A DNA stretch of 64,000 nt from Epilithonimonas zeae (GCF_023278365.1 NZ_CP075338.1:1674001-1738000); one strand, 5' to 3'. Positions 8,120 to 17,866 are shown, counted from the stretch's first letter. A program made the numbers and translations. The notes: generated from the sequence alone by a model not told the origin.

Positions 8120-9748
8120 ATGAAAAAAGCCTTACTGCTCACTATATTGGTTTCCGGCGTTTGTCAAGCACAGATGTTTGAAGACCCAAAACCGACCAAA
8201 ATTGACACTTTAAAAGGTTCTAATACAGAGTTCAGGAACTTTTGGGATGTTAAAAAATATGATATAGTTTTGGAACCTAATTTTGAAGCCAAAAGTATTA
8301 AAGGAAGTAATAAAATCAGTTTGACGATTGAGAAAGATGTTGTGAATCCGGTTTTTCAAATCGACCTTCAAAGTCCGATGAAAGCAGATAAAATCACAGC
8401 AAGTTTTCCAATTGCCGAGAAAAAAATTGACGGAGATTTCATTTTCTTAACTACAAAAAAGAAATTCAAAAAAGGAGAAAAATATACGATTGCTATTGAT
8501 TATTCCGGAAATCCGCTGATTGCAAAACACGCGCCCTGGGACGGCGGCTGGATTTTCACAAAGGATAAAAACGGAAATCCTTGGATGACTGCTGCTGATG
8601 AAGGAATCGGTGCGAGCATTTGGCTTCCTGTAAAAGACATTTGGAGTGATGAGCCTGATAACGGAATTACTTTCAAAATCATAACGCCAAAAGATTTGGT
8701 TGGTGTTGGCAACGGAAAATTAATCAAAGAAGAAAATCTGGGTGATAAAAAGTCCTGGCTTTGGGAAGTGAAAAGTCCGATTAATGATTATTCCATCATC
8801 CCATCAATTGGAAAATATGTGAATTTCAAAGATACTTTTGAAGGCGAAAAAGGAAAATTAGATTTAGATTATTGGGTTTTAGATTATAATCTTGACAAAG
8901 CTAAAAAACAATTTGAGCAAGTAAAACCAATGATGAAAGCCTTTGAACATTGGTTTGGTCCTTATCCTTTTTACGAAGATTCTTACAAATTGGTAGAATC
9001 GCCACACCTTGGAATGGAACACCAAAGCAACGTTGCTTACGGAAACAAATATCAAAATGGGTATCTTGGAAGGGACCTTTCCGGAACTGGAATTGGTCTG
9101 AAGTGGGACTACATCATCATCCACGAAACCGGACACGAGTGGTTTGCGAACAACATTACGGCAAAAGACCAAGCTGATATGTGGATTCACGAGAGTTTCA
9201 CAACCTATTCCGAAACCTTGTTTGTGGACTATGTTTTTGGGAAAGCTGACGGCAACAATTATCTGCAAGGATTAAGAGGAAATATCCAAAATGACAAACC
9301 AATTATCGGGATATACGGCATCCGAAATGAAGGCAGCGGCGATATGTATCCAAAAGGTGCGAATATGATTCACACAATTCGTCAGGTGATTAATAATGAT
9401 GAGAAATTTCGTCAGATCTTAAGAGGTTTGAATAAAGATTTTTATCATCAGACCGTAACTTCTGCACAAATTCAGAATTACTTTTCTGAAAAATCAGGCA
9501 TTGATTTAAAGTCGATTTTTGACCAATATCTGACAACCATCAAAATCCCTACTTTGGAATATAAGCAGAATGGCAATCAACTGACTTACAAATGGACAAA
9601 TGTGGTTCCGAATTTGAAACTTCCAATCAGACTAGCAGATGGACAGGAATTGAAACCAACGGAACAGAATCAGACAACTACTTTGAAATCTGACAAACCA
9701 GTTGAGTTTGATAAAAATTATTACATCCAAGTGAAGCCTGTTAATTAA
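8120..9748 (+). CDS. Secreted M1-family aminopeptidase
   Basis: A zinc metallopeptidase that removes N-terminal residues from peptides, probably in the periplasm. A signal peptide ends at about residue 19 (VCQAQ). The zinc site is HETGH (335-339) with the third ligand E358 in HESFTTYSE, the HExxH-X18-E spacing of M1. HLGMEHQS near 300 replaces the GAMEN exopeptidase motif. At 542 residues it lacks the long C-terminal helical domain of classic M1 enzymes (about 850 residues), which is common in short Bacteroidota members. It lies between element A copy 1 and a terminator, so it is a single-gene unit. Confidence 0.93.
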   Translation: MKKALLLTILVSGVCQAQMFEDPKPTKIDTLKGSNTEFRNFWDVKKYDIVLEPNFEAKSIKGSNKISLTIEKDVVNPVFQIDLQSPMKADKITASFPIAEKKIDGDFIFLTTKKKFKKGEKYTIAIDYSGNPLIAKHAPWDGGWIFTKDKNGNPWMTAADEGIGASIWLPVKDIWSDEPDNGITFKIITPKDLVGVGNGKLIKEENLGDKKSWLWEVKSPINDYSIIPSIGKYVNFKDTFEGEKGKLDLDYWVLDYNLDKAKKQFEQVKPMMKAFEHWFGPYPFYEDSYKLVESPHLGMEHQSNVAYGNKYQNGYLGRDLSGTGIGLKWDYIIIHETGHEWFANNITAKDQADMWIHESFTTYSETLFVDYVFGKADGNNYLQGLRGNIQNDKPIIGIYGIRNEGSGDMYPKGANMIHTIRQVINNDEKFRQILRGLNKDFYHQTVTSAQIQNYFSEKSGIDLKSIFDQYLTTIKIPTLEYKQNGNQLTYKWTNVVPNLKLPIRLADGQELKPTEQNQTTTLKSDKPVEFDKNYYIQVKPVN

Positions 9749-9776
9749 TATTTCAGTATCTTTAATACACATAAAA

Positions 9777-9812
9777 AAACCATTTCAAATTCATCTTTGA
9801 AATGGTTTTATA
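9777..9812 (+). terminator. Terminator after the M1 aminopeptidase
   Basis: AAACCATTTCAAA and TTTGAAATGGTTT form a 13-bp stem with a 7-nt loop and a T-rich tail, 28 bp beyond the stop. Confidence 0.8.
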
Positions 9813-9837
9813 TTTAACATAAATTCAAAAACATATT

Positions 9838-11346
9838 ATGAGAAACAAATTCATACTCTGGGGAATTGTTGTATTAATCGTGACTTGGACGACAGCTTTG
9901 TTAATAAAAGCCCATTATTGGATCCCGATTTTCCTGACCTTTCTTTATATTTTAGGGATTTACAACACGTATCAAACGAAACATGCAATTCTTAGAAACT
10001 TCCCTGTTCTTGGTTATTTCCGTTATATTTTTGAGGAAATTTCTCCGGAGATTCAACAATATTTTATTGAAAGAGAGACAGACGGAAAACCATTCCCGAG
10101 ACATCAAAGGTCAGCTGTGTACAGAAGGTCAAAAAACCTGAGTGATACAGTACCATTCGGAACACAACTGGAAATCAATCATCGGAAATATGAAGGCATC
10201 AAACATTCTATCTACGCCAAACATCCAAAAGAAGAACTGCCAAGAGTAACTATTGGAGGCAAAGATTGTAAGCAACCTTATAACGCATCACTTTTTAACA
10301 TTTCTGCAATGAGTTTTGGAGCGTTGAGTGACCGTGCTCAGATGGCTTTGAACCGAGGTGCAAAAAAAGGGAACTTTTACCACAACACCGGCGAAGGCGG
10401 TATTTCTCCCCATCATTTGGAAGGCGGCGACCTTTGCTGGCAGATTGGAACAGGTTATTTCGGATGCAGAAATGAAGAAGGGAAATTCGATGCCGAATTG
10501 TTTACAAAATACTCGAATCTGGATAATGTGAAAATGATTGAAATCAAATTGTCTCAAGGTGCAAAACCAGGTCACGGCGGTGTTTTACCAGCTGTAAAAA
10601 ATACGCCGGAGATTGCCAAAATCCGACACGTCCCACCTGGCGTTACGATTCTTTCGCCACCATCACATAGTGCTTTTTCTGACGCGGAAGGTTTGTTGAG
10701 ATTTGTGCAGCAATTGCGTGAGCTTTCTGGCGGAAAGCCAGTTGGCTTCAAGCTTTGTATCGGCGACACGAAAGAGTTTGAAGACATCTGCGAACAGATG
10801 AATATCCTGAACATCTATCCTGATTTTATTACCATAGATGGCGCAGAAGGTGGAACGGGCGCAGCGCCACCAGAGTTCTCAGACGGTGTTGGGATGCCAT
10901 TGGAACCTGCATTGATTTTCGTGAATAAGACTTTGATTAATTATGAATTAAGAGATAAATTGAGAATCATTGCCAGCGGAAAAGTTTTGACTTCCTTGGA
11001 TATTCTAAGAGCTGTTGCAATGGGCGCTGACCTTTGTAACAATGCCAGAGGATTTATGTTTTCACTAGGCTGTATCCAGGCGTTGAGATGCAACACCAAC
11101 ACTTGCCCAACCGGTGTTGCGACGCAAGATAAAATGCTGATCAAAGGACTGGACACCAATGATAAAACCGAACGTGTTTATCAGTTTCATAAAAATACTT
11201 TACATACGTGTAATGAGTTAATTGCCGCAGCAGGAAGAGAGTCTTACGACCAAGTTGATGCTTCTATGTTTATGCGAGGTGATGAGTTTGAACATCTTTC
11301 TGACACTTACTTCCCAGATATTTTGGAGAATGTGAGGAGAAAATAA
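9838..11346 (+). CDS. Membrane-anchored FMN-binding glutamate-synthase-family protein
   Basis: A 502-residue protein with the FMN/synthase domain of GltB but no glutaminase or NADPH domain. Two hydrophobic segments at the N-terminus (about 6-25 and 27-44) should anchor it in the inner membrane. The catalytic part has the FMN-site sequences MSFGALSDRA and GAEGGTGAAP. The Fe-S motif is C412-x5-C418-x4-C423 (CIQALRCNTNTC), the 3Fe-4S pattern of glutamate synthase. Such stand-alone domains occur widely in Bacteroidota. Whether they make glutamate or act on another substrate is not known from sequence. It is not next to gltB. Confidence 0.88.
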   Translation: MRNKFILWGIVVLIVTWTTALLIKAHYWIPIFLTFLYILGIYNTYQTKHAILRNFPVLGYFRYIFEEISPEIQQYFIERETDGKPFPRHQRSAVYRRSKNLSDTVPFGTQLEINHRKYEGIKHSIYAKHPKEELPRVTIGGKDCKQPYNASLFNISAMSFGALSDRAQMALNRGAKKGNFYHNTGEGGISPHHLEGGDLCWQIGTGYFGCRNEEGKFDAELFTKYSNLDNVKMIEIKLSQGAKPGHGGVLPAVKNTPEIAKIRHVPPGVTILSPPSHSAFSDAEGLLRFVQQLRELSGGKPVGFKLCIGDTKEFEDICEQMNILNIYPDFITIDGAEGGTGAAPPEFSDGVGMPLEPALIFVNKTLINYELRDKLRIIASGKVLTSLDILRAVAMGADLCNNARGFMFSLGCIQALRCNTNTCPTGVATQDKMLIKGLDTNDKTERVYQFHKNTLHTCNELIAAAGRESYDQVDASMFMRGDEFEHLSDTYFPDILENVRRK

Positions 11347-11358
11347 TCAATTGATAAA

Positions 11359-11388
11359 AAAAACGTCTGGAGTTTTCCAGACGTTTTT
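11359..11388. terminator. Bidirectional terminator between convergent genes
   Basis: A-run, AACGTCTGG, loop AGTTTT, CCAGACGTT, T-run. It serves the plus-strand synthase-like gene and the minus-strand guaA, whose stop codons flank it. Confidence 0.85.
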
Positions 11389-11406
11389 ATTTTGAATATA
11401 CAATTC

Positions 11407-12936
11407 TTATTCCCACTCAATCGTTGCTGGTGGTTTCGAACTGATGTCGTAAGCTACTCTGTTGATTCCTCTCACTTCATTAATAATTCTACTTGAAACG
11501 GTGTCCAAAAACTCATACGGTAGTCTGCTCCAAGTCGCCGTCATAAAGTCAATGGTATTGGCAGAACGGACAACGGCTGTATATTCATAAGTTCTTTCAT
11601 CACCCATTACACCAACGGATTTTACCGGAAGAAGAACCACGAATGCCTGAGAAACTTTCTCATACAAATCATTTTTATATAATTCCTCGATGAAAATATC
11701 GTCAGCTTCTTGCAAGATTCTTACTTTTTCAGCATCAACTTCTCCCAAAACTCTGATTCCTAAACCTGGACCTGGAAACGGATGTCTGTAAACCAACTCG
11801 TGCGGAATTCCCAATTCCTCGCCTACTTTTCTCACCTCATCTTTGAACAATTCTCTTAAAGGTTCCAACAGTTGGAATTCCATTTCTTCCGGAAGTCCAC
11901 CTACGTTGTGGTGTGATTTGATAACTGCAGAAGGCCCATTTACGGATTGAGATTCGATGACATCCGGATAGATTGTTCCTTGCGCTAAGAATGTTGCACC
12001 TTCGATTTGTTTTGATTCTTCATCGAAAACGTGAACAAACTCGTTACCGATGATTTTTCTTTTTTCTTCCGGGTCACCGATGCCGGCTAATTTGGATAGA
12101 AATCTCTTGGAAGAATCTACCATTTTGATATTCATATCGAAGTGCTTTCCGTAATTTTCCATTACTTTTTTGCCTTCGTCTTTTCTCAAAAGTCCTGTAT
12201 CTACAAAAATACAATTCAGTTGATCGCCAATTGCTTTATGGATTAAAACCGCAGCAACAGAAGAATCCACGCCGCCGGACAATCCAAGAATCACTTTTTG
12301 GCCACCCACTTTTTCTTTGATTTCTGCAACGGTTTTCTCGATATAATTGGTCAGTTTCCAGTTTTTGTCTGCTTTACAAATTCCGAATACGAAGTTCTCC
12401 AGCATCTTTCCACCTTCTTCGGAATGCGAAACTTCCGGATGAAATTGTACTGCATAAATCTTCTTTTCAGGATTTGAAATCGAAGCGATAACACCCGACT
12501 TGGCATTGAGTTCAAAACCTTGTGGTAACTCTGCAACCTCATCGAAATGGCTCATCCAAACGACTGAATTTTGATAAACACCTTTCAGCAATTCGTTTTC
12601 TTTAACGATGTCTAAGTGTGCTTTTCCATATTCGCCTTTTTCTCCTTTGGCAACTTTGCCACCCAAAAGATGAGCTGTTAATTGCATTCCGTAGCAGATT
12701 CCTAAAACCGGAATTCCTTGTTCATACAATTCTTTTTCTACAAGGTGCGCATTTTCTGCATTCACAGAACTTGGCCCTCCGGAAAGGATGATTCCTCTTG
12801 GTTTTTTCTCAAGAATTTCTGATAATGGTGTGTTGAATGGTACTATTTCCGAATAGACTTCCATTTCACGGATTCTTCTTCCAATCAATTGGTTGTACTG
12901 TGAACCGAAGTCTAAAATGATAATTCCGTTTTGCAT
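11407..12936 (-). CDS. guaA: GMP synthase (glutamine-hydrolysing)
   Basis: Converts XMP to GMP with ATP and glutamine, the last step of guanine nucleotide synthesis. The N-terminal class I amidotransferase has the nucleophile C81 in GICYGMQL and the His/Glu pair in FHPEVSHS near 168. The ATP pyrophosphatase P-loop GLSGGVDSS comes near 219. The C-terminal dimerisation domain ends in the conserved KPPATIEWE. At 509 residues it is full length. A Tam-like methyltransferase gene lies 19 bp upstream on the same strand, so both are probably on one mRNA ending at the hairpin at 11359-11388. Confidence 0.98.
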   Translation of the reverse strand: MQNGIIILDFGSQYNQLIGRRIREMEVYSEIVPFNTPLSEILEKKPRGIILSGGPSSVNAENAHLVEKELYEQGIPVLGICYGMQLTAHLLGGKVAKGEKGEYGKAHLDIVKENELLKGVYQNSVVWMSHFDEVAELPQGFELNAKSGVIASISNPEKKIYAVQFHPEVSHSEEGGKMLENFVFGICKADKNWKLTNYIEKTVAEIKEKVGGQKVILGLSGGVDSSVAAVLIHKAIGDQLNCIFVDTGLLRKDEGKKVMENYGKHFDMNIKMVDSSKRFLSKLAGIGDPEEKRKIIGNEFVHVFDEESKQIEGATFLAQGTIYPDVIESQSVNGPSAVIKSHHNVGGLPEEMEFQLLEPLRELFKDEVRKVGEELGIPHELVYRHPFPGPGLGIRVLGEVDAEKVRILQEADDIFIEELYKNDLYEKVSQAFVVLLPVKSVGVMGDERTYEYTAVVRSANTIDFMTATWSRLPYEFLDTVSSRIINEVRGINRVAYDISSKPPATIEWE

Positions 12937-12955
12937 ATAATGTTGTAATATTTTT

Positions 12956-13720
12956 TTAAAATTGTGCGTAAATAAAGGTTCTTTTGAACGGGTAAAATAC
13001 CGGCGAACCTGTGAAAACTTTTCTCAGTTCTTTTTTATAATCCTGTTTGTATTGCTCTTTCAATTCTTGCGGAAGTTTCTCTACGAAAGGAATCATTGCT
13101 GTTCCTGATGCCCAGTCATAAACCGCATCTGCATCTTTCATAATGTGAGGATACACTTTTTCGAAAACATTGATTTTTTTGCCTTCGTTGTCTGACAAAA
13201 TCTTGGCGTAATCTTCTATATTAAGAACCGAATATTCTCTTTTCCAACCATTGAAATGTTTCTGATAAACCTCGTGTTCCGCAACGACAGACAATAACTG
13301 ATGAACTATGAAATTATGATTCGATGGAACCTGAACGGCTAATTGTCCTTCCTGATTCACTTTTGAAATGAGTTTTGGAAACAAGTCGTAATGATTTTTG
13401 CACCATTGCAAAGAGGCGTTGGCGACAATCAAATCAAATTTATCGTCCAATTCTACTTGCTCTTCTACGCTTCTTTGGAAGAATTGTAATCTTTTGGTTT
13501 TGTATTGTTCAGCTTTCTGAAGCATCTCTGCGGAAGAATCTATGCCGATAATCTGCGAATTTGGAATAAAATCCAGAAGTCCGGACGTTAGTTCACCAGT
13601 TCCGCAACCCAAATCGATAACGGACATATTGGATTTTATTTCCACCAATTTGATCAAATCAAAATAAGGTGCTGAACGTTCTTGTTTGAACTGGTCGTAA
13701 ACATCAGGATTCCAAGGCAT
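12956..13720 (-). CDS. tam: Trans-aconitate 2-methyltransferase-like protein
   Basis: A 254-residue class I SAM-dependent methyltransferase that resembles Tam, which methylates trans-aconitate, a by-product inhibitor of the citric acid cycle. It begins with the family-typical MPWNPDVYDQFKQERSAPYFDL-type N-terminus, shown here only in part. The SAM motif I is VIDLGCGTGEL (34-44), the acidic residue after strand 2 lies in IGIDSS, and ANASLQW comes near 114. The length matches Tam (about 252). It precedes guaA by 19 bp. The family call is good; the substrate is inferred. Confidence 0.85.
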   Translation of the reverse strand: MPWNPDVYDQFKQERSAPYFDLIKLVEIKSNMSVIDLGCGTGELTSGLLDFIPNSQIIGIDSSAEMLQKAEQYKTKRLQFFQRSVEEQVELDDKFDLIVANASLQWCKNHYDLFPKLISKVNQEGQLAVQVPSNHNFIVHQLLSVVAEHEVYQKHFNGWKREYSVLNIEDYAKILSDNEGKKINVFEKVYPHIMKDADAVYDWASGTAMIPFVEKLPQELKEQYKQDYKKELRKVFTGSPVFYPFKRTFIYAQF

Positions 13721-13762
13721 TTTTTTTAATTATTAATTATGAGTTATTAATTATAAGTTGGG

Positions 13763-13840
13763 TACTTCGACAAACTTAGTGTGACAAATCTAATAGCAAA
13801 AATTTTATTTTCAGTGATGTCAGGCTGAGGCTCTCGAAGC
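13763..13840. repeat. Palindromic element C
   Basis: The left arm tacttcgacaaacttagtg (from 13763) and the right arm tgtcaggctgaggctctcg (from 13818) are imperfect inverted repeats. The same motif forms the core of element B copy 1 (3092-3115). It is directly left of element A copy 2. Confidence 0.65.
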
Positions 13841-13886
13841 TTTTATATTAAATACACTTCCATATCTAAGTTTCCGAATTGCAAAC

Positions 13887-13975
13887 TAGCCCCGATTGTA
13901 ACGGATACCCCACAGCAAGCGTTGGCAAATTGCGGCTGCGCGAGGAGTATGAGTGGAAAGCGGGATTAAGCTCCT
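13887..13975 (+). repeat. Element A, copy 2 (subtype with CCCCACAGC core)
   Basis: It begins TAGCCCCGATTGTAACGGAT and ends AAGCGGGATTAAGCTCCT. The core CCCCACAGCAAGC...GCGCGAGGAGT is shared with copy 3 at 32928 but not with copies 1, 4 and 5. Its right end touches the purD terminator. Confidence 0.85.
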
Positions 13976-14008
13976 AAAAAAAAGAGACATTGGTCGCCCA
14001 ACATCTCT
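13976..14008 (-). terminator. Terminator after purD
   Basis: On the minus strand AGAGATGTTGG pairs with CCAATGTCTCT through a short loop (with G-U pairs), followed by eight T. It starts 7 bp beyond the purD stop. Confidence 0.8.
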
Positions 14009-14015
14009 GTATATT

Positions 14016-15254
14016 TTAGAATTTCGCAATATCTTCTCGGTAAAATCCGTAGTCAAAATCTACAGCCACCGCATCTTCGTAAACTTTTTTGCGAGCTTCT
14101 TCGAAAGTGTCTCCTAGCGCTACCAAGTTCAAAACTCTACCGCCTGTGGAAACCACCCTGTCGCCTCTGTAATCTGCGCCAGCGTAAAGCAACTTGCTCC
14201 CTTTCACTTTTTCTGCTCCAGTAATCTCGTAGCCAGTCTCGTGATTCTGAGGGTAACCTCCTGAACAAACCACTAAACAAACAGCTTTTTTATTTTTAAA
14301 TTTCAAATCCAAATCTTTGCCATGAAGACAATCCTCGATAACATCTACCAAATTGTTCTCTAACAATGGTAAAAGCACCTGAGTTTCCGGGTCGCCCAAT
14401 CTCATATTATATTCTAGAAGATAAGTTCCGTTTTTGGTAATCATCAATCCGAAGAAAATAAATCCTTTGAAGCTAAGACCTTCTTTTTTAAGACCTTCTA
14501 CGGTTGGATTCATAATATGTTCTACGAAATCCTGATGATGTGCTTCTGTAAATTCTGGGCTTGGTGCCGCAGAACCCATTCCGCCAGTATTTGGACCTTT
14601 GTCGCCGTTTCCTACTTTTTTGTAATCTTTTGCAGGAACAAAAGGGAAGATTTTTTCACCATTGGAAACTCCAATAATTGAAGCTTCGAAACCTTGAAGA
14701 AACTCTTCTATAATCACCTGAATCCCAGAATCTCCAAAGATTCTTTTAATCATAAAATCGTGAATTGTACCCTCTGCTTCTTCCAAATCTTCAGCAATCA
14801 CCACACCTTTTCCGCCAGCTAAACCACTAGCTTTGATTACTAATGGAAACTCTTGTTTTTGAAGATATTCTCTAGCCTCAATATAAGAATCAAATGTCAC
14901 AGATTGTGCCGTTTTGATTCCGTAAGTTTTCATAAACTTTTTAGAAAATGCTTTGCTACCTTCTAGTGAAGCCGCTTTTTTTGATGGACCGAAAACTTTC
15001 AAATCCACTTTTTTGAACTCGTCCACAATCCCTTCTACAAGAGGTGCTTCCGGACCAACGATTGTCAAATCGACTTTGTTTTTAATTGCAAAATCTCTAA
15101 GCGCAATGATATCTGATTCGTTTATATTTTCTCCTAATTTTTCTGTCGTGGCGTTGCCAGGCGCGAAAAACATTTTTGTAATCCTGTTATCCTCGCTCAA
15201 TTTAGTTGCCAAAGCCGAAGCACGGCCGCCATTTCCAACAATAAGTAATCTCAT
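14016..15254 (-). CDS. purD: Phosphoribosylamine-glycine ligase
   Basis: Joins glycine to 5-phosphoribosylamine with ATP, the second step of purine synthesis. The 412-residue protein has the N-terminal dinucleotide-like fold (MRLLIVGNGGRASAL), the ATP-grasp loop PLVIKASGLAGGKGVV near 137 and the metal-binding LEYNMRLGDPETQ near 280. The GlyGAR-synthase signature RLGDPET is intact. It is about 15 residues shorter than E. coli PurD, normal for Bacteroidota. It is the only purine ring-synthesis gene here besides guaA. Its upstream gap (15255-15694) has no clear promoter. Confidence 0.97.
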   Translation of the reverse strand: MRLLIVGNGGRASALATKLSEDNRITKMFFAPGNATTEKLGENINESDIIALRDFAIKNKVDLTIVGPEAPLVEGIVDEFKKVDLKVFGPSKKAASLEGSKAFSKKFMKTYGIKTAQSVTFDSYIEAREYLQKQEFPLVIKASGLAGGKGVVIAEDLEEAEGTIHDFMIKRIFGDSGIQVIIEEFLQGFEASIIGVSNGEKIFPFVPAKDYKKVGNGDKGPNTGGMGSAAPSPEFTEAHHQDFVEHIMNPTVEGLKKEGLSFKGFIFFGLMITKNGTYLLEYNMRLGDPETQVLLPLLENNLVDVIEDCLHGKDLDLKFKNKKAVCLVVCSGGYPQNHETGYEITGAEKVKGSKLLYAGADYRGDRVVSTGGRVLNLVALGDTFEEARKKVYEDAVAVDFDYGFYREDIAKF

Positions 15255-15694
15255 CTGTAAATATTAATGTTTTTGTGGATAAAACGCTTGAAATCTTTCT
15301 ATTTCCGGAGAACTTTCGTTTGTAGCGTTTCGTCTGTTTTCAGTTTCACTTTTTAAAGTGCCAAATTTAAGATTTTTCAATGACAATTCTCATACCGAGA
15401 TGAGTGTAATTTTCTTAAAAAAATATTAAAATGATAATACTGAATAAATGCCTGATAAAATCTGTAAAAATTATCTCTAGTAGATTTCACGAATTCAGGA
15501 AATAAAACTAATAGAAATAGATTAGCCAAATTTGCTTGATTTGCGAGAGATATAATGATTCATTAAACTACAACATAGACACATAGTTTTTGTATGGATT
15601 TGAGGTAAAATAGTTGTTGAATTACTTCTCTTTTATCTTTGTACATAAAGATTGCGCATTGCTATGTGCCTATGTGGTTTGATTAAATTTATAA
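15255..15694. other. Gene-free gap between purD and the pirin gene
   Basis: This 440-bp gap is AT-rich. Its right half holds the family D palindrome at 15571-15677. A TATCTTTG box on the plus strand (15634-15641), with a TTG 17 bp upstream, lies inside that palindrome but points to no plus-strand gene. Nothing else was recognised. Confidence 0.5.
15571..15677. repeat. Family D palindrome
   Basis: The outer arms caacatagacacatag (15571-15586) and ctatgtgcctatgtgg (15662-15677) are imperfect inverted repeats. This is the 'accaca-aggcacaaag' design seen at 17885-17986 and 47812-47939. Confidence 0.65.
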
Positions 15695-16411
15695 TTATAT
15701 AGGCAATTCCATTGGAACTTCTATCAATAATATTTCTGAGTTTTCCCGTGCTTCTAAAGTGAAACTGTCTGTATCCCAAATTCCGAAACCGTCTCTTTCA
15801 TCCAGAATTTGGTCTCCGATTTTAGCTTTTCCTTTGATGACAAAAACGTAAACACCGTTGCTAGATTTATTGATTTTATAGTCTTTGGAAAAACCTTTGT
15901 CAAATTTGGCCAAATTGAACCAAGCATCCTGATGAATCCAAACGCCGGCGTCATCTGCATTAGGCGAAAGAATTTGCTGAAAATCATTCTGAACCGAATT
16001 TTCCTCGATGTTGATTTGGTCGTATCTTGGTTTTACATCTGTTTTGTTGGGAATAATCCAAATTTGTAGAAATTTCACTGGTTGCTCAGTTGCATTTTCT
16101 TCGCTGTGCATAATTCCGGTTCCTGCTGACATCACTTGAATATCGCCTTTTTTGATGATTCCGGAATTGCCCATATTATCACCGTGACGCAAATCGCCTT
16201 CCAAAGGAATAGAAATAATCTCCATATCGCGGTGCGGATGTCTCCCGAATCCCATTCCGCCTTCTACAAAATCATCATTCAAAACTCTCAAAACTCCGAA
16301 ATGGGTTCTTTCCTGGTTGTGATAATTGGCAAAGCTAAACGTGTGATGACTTTTCAACCAACCGTGATTGGCGTAACCTCTACTATCTGCACTGTGATAT
16401 ACTGTTTTCAT
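15695..16411 (-). CDS. Pirin-family bicupin protein (YhhW-like)
   Basis: A 238-residue double cupin. The N-terminal metal site is complete: two His in GRHPHRDMEI, a third His and a Glu in GIMHSEEN, as in the quercetinase-like YhhW. The segment SFANYHNQERTHFGVLRVLNDD is typical of this family (given here in part). Members can cleave quercetin in vitro, but the natural substrate is usually unknown. The gene stands alone between a D palindrome and the ilvA terminator. A role in oxidative or aromatic stress is only an inference from relatives. Confidence 0.92.
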   Translation of the reverse strand: MKTVYHSADSRGYANHGWLKSHHTFSFANYHNQERTHFGVLRVLNDDFVEGGMGFGRHPHRDMEIISIPLEGDLRHGDNMGNSGIIKKGDIQVMSAGTGIMHSEENATEQPVKFLQIWIIPNKTDVKPRYDQINIEENSVQNDFQQILSPNADDAGVWIHQDAWFNLAKFDKGFSKDYKINKSSNGVYVFVIKGKAKIGDQILDERDGFGIWDTDSFTLEARENSEILLIEVPMELPI

Positions 16412-16495
16412 TTTAAATTGATTAATTTTTAGGCTTTTGTTGATACAAATTTCCTTCTTTGAAAACTTCTACACATTGACGTAGGATAAGAACGG

Positions 16496-16523
16496 AAAAA
16501 CTCCAACGATGGTTGGAGTTTTT
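16496..16523 (-). terminator. Terminator after ilvA
   Basis: AAAAACTCCAAC-GATG-GTTGGAGTTTTT, a perfect stem with a T-run on either strand. It lies 81 bp beyond the ilvA stop and closes the ilv cluster. Confidence 0.85.
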
Positions 16524-16603
16524 ATTATTAACACAAAGGCGGAAAGTTTTTATTGTATAAGCGCTATGCTTTTAGGGCACAAATATTTTTAACTTCATTA
16601 AAA

Positions 16604-17866
16604 TCAAACAAGCATATTCAACACATCAGGATTATCATTCAAATAAGATTCGAAATAACCAAGATCTTTCATTCTCTGTTTCAAGCCATTAAAATCAGAA
16701 ATATTGGAAAGTTCGATTCCTACAATCGCCAAAGCAGTTTCCCTTGAATTTTTTTTGGTATATTCGAAATGGGTGATATCGTCATTTGAACCGAGAACAT
16801 TCAGCACAAAATCTTTCAGAGAACCTGGACGTTGTGGGAATTTGACCATAAAATAATGCTTCAACCCATTGTAAAGCAAAGCGCGTTCTTTGATTTCCTC
16901 CATTCTGGTAATATCATTGTTGCTTCCGCTGACGATGCAAACTACATTTTTACCCTTAATCTGATTTCGATATTGTTCCAAAGCTGAAATAGAAAGCGCT
17001 CCGGCCGGTTCCAAAACAATTGCATCTTTGTTATAAAGTTGAAGAATCGTATCACAAATCATCCCTTCATCCACAGGAATGCAATCTGCAAGCGCATTTT
17101 TGCAAATCTCAAAAGTCAAATCCCCTACTCTTTTAACCGCTGCTCCATCTACAAAACCATCAACTTCCAATAATTCTGTATTGAGATTATTATTGATAGA
17201 AGTTCTCATAGAAGGCGCACCTTTTGGTTCAACGCCGATTAACTGAGTTTCTTTTGACAGCTCTTTAAAAACGGTAGAAATTCCGGAAGCTAAACCGCCA
17301 CCACCAATCGGAATGAAAACAAAATCAATATTTTCTTTTTGTTGCTCTAATATTTCCAATGCCAAAGTTGCCTGTCCTTCGATAATCTGAACATCATCAA
17401 AAGGATGAATAAAAGCTGCTCCCGACGTTTGCGCAAATTCCAAGGCTGCATTTTTTGAAGCATCAAAAGTATCGCCGACTAATTTGATTTTGGCAAAGTT
17501 TCCGCCGAACATTTCGACTTGTTCCAGCTTTTGTTTCGGAGTTGTCACGGGCATAAAAATCGTTCCTTTAATCTGAAGCTGTTTACAGGAAAAAGCTACT
17601 CCCTGGGCGTGATTTCCGGCGCTTGCACAGACTATTCCGTCCGAAGTTTTGCCTTCATTGTAAAGACTTTTGATTTTATTGTAGGCCCCACGTAATTTAT
17701 ACGACCTCACAGGTTGCAGGTCTTCTCTTTTGAGAAAAATATTGGCTCCAAATTTATCTGACAAGCGGGCATTGTATTGCAATGGTGTATAATTCACAAC
17801 ATTTTCTATACTTTTTCGGGTTTCTTTTACCGTTTCCAAGGTTGGAAATATCATCGTTTCATTCAT
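16604..17866 (-). CDS. ilvA: Threonine ammonia-lyase (threonine dehydratase)
   Basis: Turns threonine into 2-oxobutanoate and ammonia, the entry to isoleucine. The PLP lysine is K57 in VRSYKLRGAYNKI, counting from the start chosen here. The glycine-rich phosphate loop is PIGGGGLASG. A C-terminal ACT-like region (KHYFMVKFPQRPGSLKDF) should sense isoleucine. It has one such subdomain, unlike the 514-residue E. coli enzyme. An open frame extends to 17920, but its first 18 codons come from the inserted D palindrome. The ATG at 17866 (MNETMIFPTLE) is therefore the likely start. It is the last gene of the ilv cluster, after the ABC gene. Confidence 0.95.
   Translation of the reverse strand: MNETMIFPTLETVKETRKSIENVVNYTPLQYNARLSDKFGANIFLKREDLQPVRSYKLRGAYNKIKSLYNEGKTSDGIVCASAGNHAQGVAFSCKQLQIKGTIFMPVTTPKQKLEQVEMFGGNFAKIKLVGDTFDASKNAALEFAQTSGAAFIHPFDDVQIIEGQATLALEILEQQKENIDFVFIPIGGGGLASGISTVFKELSKETQLIGVEPKGAPSMRTSINNNLNTELLEVDGFVDGAAVKRVGDLTFEICKNALADCIPVDEGMICDTILQLYNKDAIVLEPAGALSISALEQYRNQIKGKNVVCIVSGSNNDITRMEEIKERALLYNGLKHYFMVKFPQRPGSLKDFVLNVLGSNDDITHFEYTKKNSRETALAIVGIELSNISDFNGLKQRMKDLGYFESYLNDNPDVLNMLV

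Noticed and set aside
15634-15641. Plus-strand TATCTTTG promoter in the purD-pirin gap
   Set aside because: It lies inside a D palindrome and points to no plus-strand gene. A transcript antisense to pirin is possible but has no further support.
16529-16600. Further family D copy near ilvA
   Set aside because: Only short matches (aacacaaaggcggaaag, gggcacaaat) remain, too weak to be called a copy.
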